DNA of 7,128 bases, taken from NCBI GenBank assembly GCA_002298075.1, contig DBLW01000151.1, positions 1-7,128 on the forward strand, written 5' to 3'. Made by a program: the position numbers and the translations under genes. This DNA is from Bacteroidales bacterium UBA714. Its GTDB lineage: Bacteria > Bacteroidota > Bacteroidia > Bacteroidales > UBA932. The notes beneath the pieces were generated by a model, which saw only the letters and a program-made list of their open reading frames with translations, searched no databases and was not told the origin of the DNA. How positions within the stretch are numbered: the first letter of the stretch is position 1; each line of letters begins with the position of its first letter. This document shows, one piece after another, positions 6,917 through 7,128 of this stretch.

Positions 6917-7128
6917 ACGCGCAACAATATGAATGAGTGTCCGTTATCCCCGGACCTGTTATAAAGCAAAATGTTGTCCGGCACCGGAACTTTAAGGTCA
7001 CTGCCGCTCTCACAAGAGCAAAGGAGAGACTTTGGCACATGGCCATGCCTGAAGCATGCGACCGCCGCATACATTCCCGCAGCTGATGCTGAAGGGCAAC
7101 TCCCGAAAATATGCCCGTATCTGCCGTG
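6904..7128 (-). CDS. C-terminal end of a beta-ketoacyl-synthase-like protein (5' part beyond window)
   Basis: Translating from the right edge gives 74 residues in an open frame that closes with TGA at 6904-6906. The visible part has RYGHIFGSCPSASAAGMYAA, then VPKSLL, and ends with NILLYNRSGDNGHSFILLR. The first block resembles the region around the second active-site His of thiolase-fold ketosynthases (GH followed by a small-residue helix, then a Pro-led turn). The end corresponds to the last strands, where ordinary ketosynthases have an NSFGFGG-type loop; here it is YNRSGDNGHS. This matches the shorter, divergent ketosynthase-like or chain-length-factor-like proteins I associate with Bacteroidota aryl polyene clusters. 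It would help to condense or measure the polyene chain. The Cys active site, if present, lies outside the window, so whether it is catalytic cannot be judged. The final 13 nt overlap the start of the EamA-like gene. Confidence 0.65.
   Translation of the reverse strand, partial: HGRYGHIFGSCPSASAAGMYAAVACFRHGHVPKSLLCSCESGSDLKVPVPDNILLYNRSGDNGHSFILLRVCGK

Overview
The window is a stretch of tightly packed bacterial genes, all on the minus strand, so transcription runs from right to left. It holds seven genes; the first and last run off the window. In transcription order they are: the C-terminus of a beta-ketoacyl-synthase-like protein (right edge), a small EamA/ArnE-like four-helix membrane protein, a LolA-like periplasmic protein, a FabZ-like hot-dog dehydratase, a family 2 glycosyltransferase, a giant MMPL exporter fused to a PlsC-type acyltransferase plus a shortened methyltransferase-like tail, and a phytoene-desaturase-like FAD oxidoreductase (left edge, C-terminus missing). 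Successive genes either overlap (13, 4 and 4 nt) or are separated by 2, 11 and 9 nt. There is no room for internal promoters or terminators, and no gene-free stretch longer than 11 bases.

The combination of ketosynthase-like protein, FabZ-like dehydratase, LolA-like carrier, family 2 glycosyltransferase, MMPL exporter and acyltransferase is characteristic of aryl polyene/flexirubin-type (and related dialkylresorcinol) pigment clusters. The window is best read as the middle or end of such a cluster. Genes that would complete it (acyl carrier proteins, an active ketosynthase and its partner, ketoreductase, aryl-CoA/ACP ligase, ammonia-lyase) are not in the window. In this reading, the ketosynthase-like protein and dehydratase belong to polyene chain building. 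The FAD enzyme may desaturate or otherwise oxidise the chain or head group. The acyltransferase domain attaches acyl groups to a lipid, the glycosyltransferase adds or supplies a sugar, and the MMPL and LolA-like proteins move the lipid product across the envelope to the outer membrane.

The host is probably a member of the Bacteroidota, most likely a Bacteroidales-type organism with roughly 50% GC by eye. The reasons are the MMPL-PlsC-methyltransferase fusion, the ketosynthase-like C-terminus, the gene content and the lack of strong Shine-Dalgarno sequences. This assignment comes from remembered family resemblance and was not checked by a search.

The most interesting details are residue-level departures in key proteins. 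The exporter has Asn instead of Asp in the first of its two expected Asp-Tyr proton-relay pairs. The dehydratase has Gln where FabZ has its catalytic Glu. The methyltransferase-like domain at the end of the fusion stops after about half of a normal fold. The ketosynthase-like C-terminus lacks the usual glycine-rich NSFGFGG-type loop.
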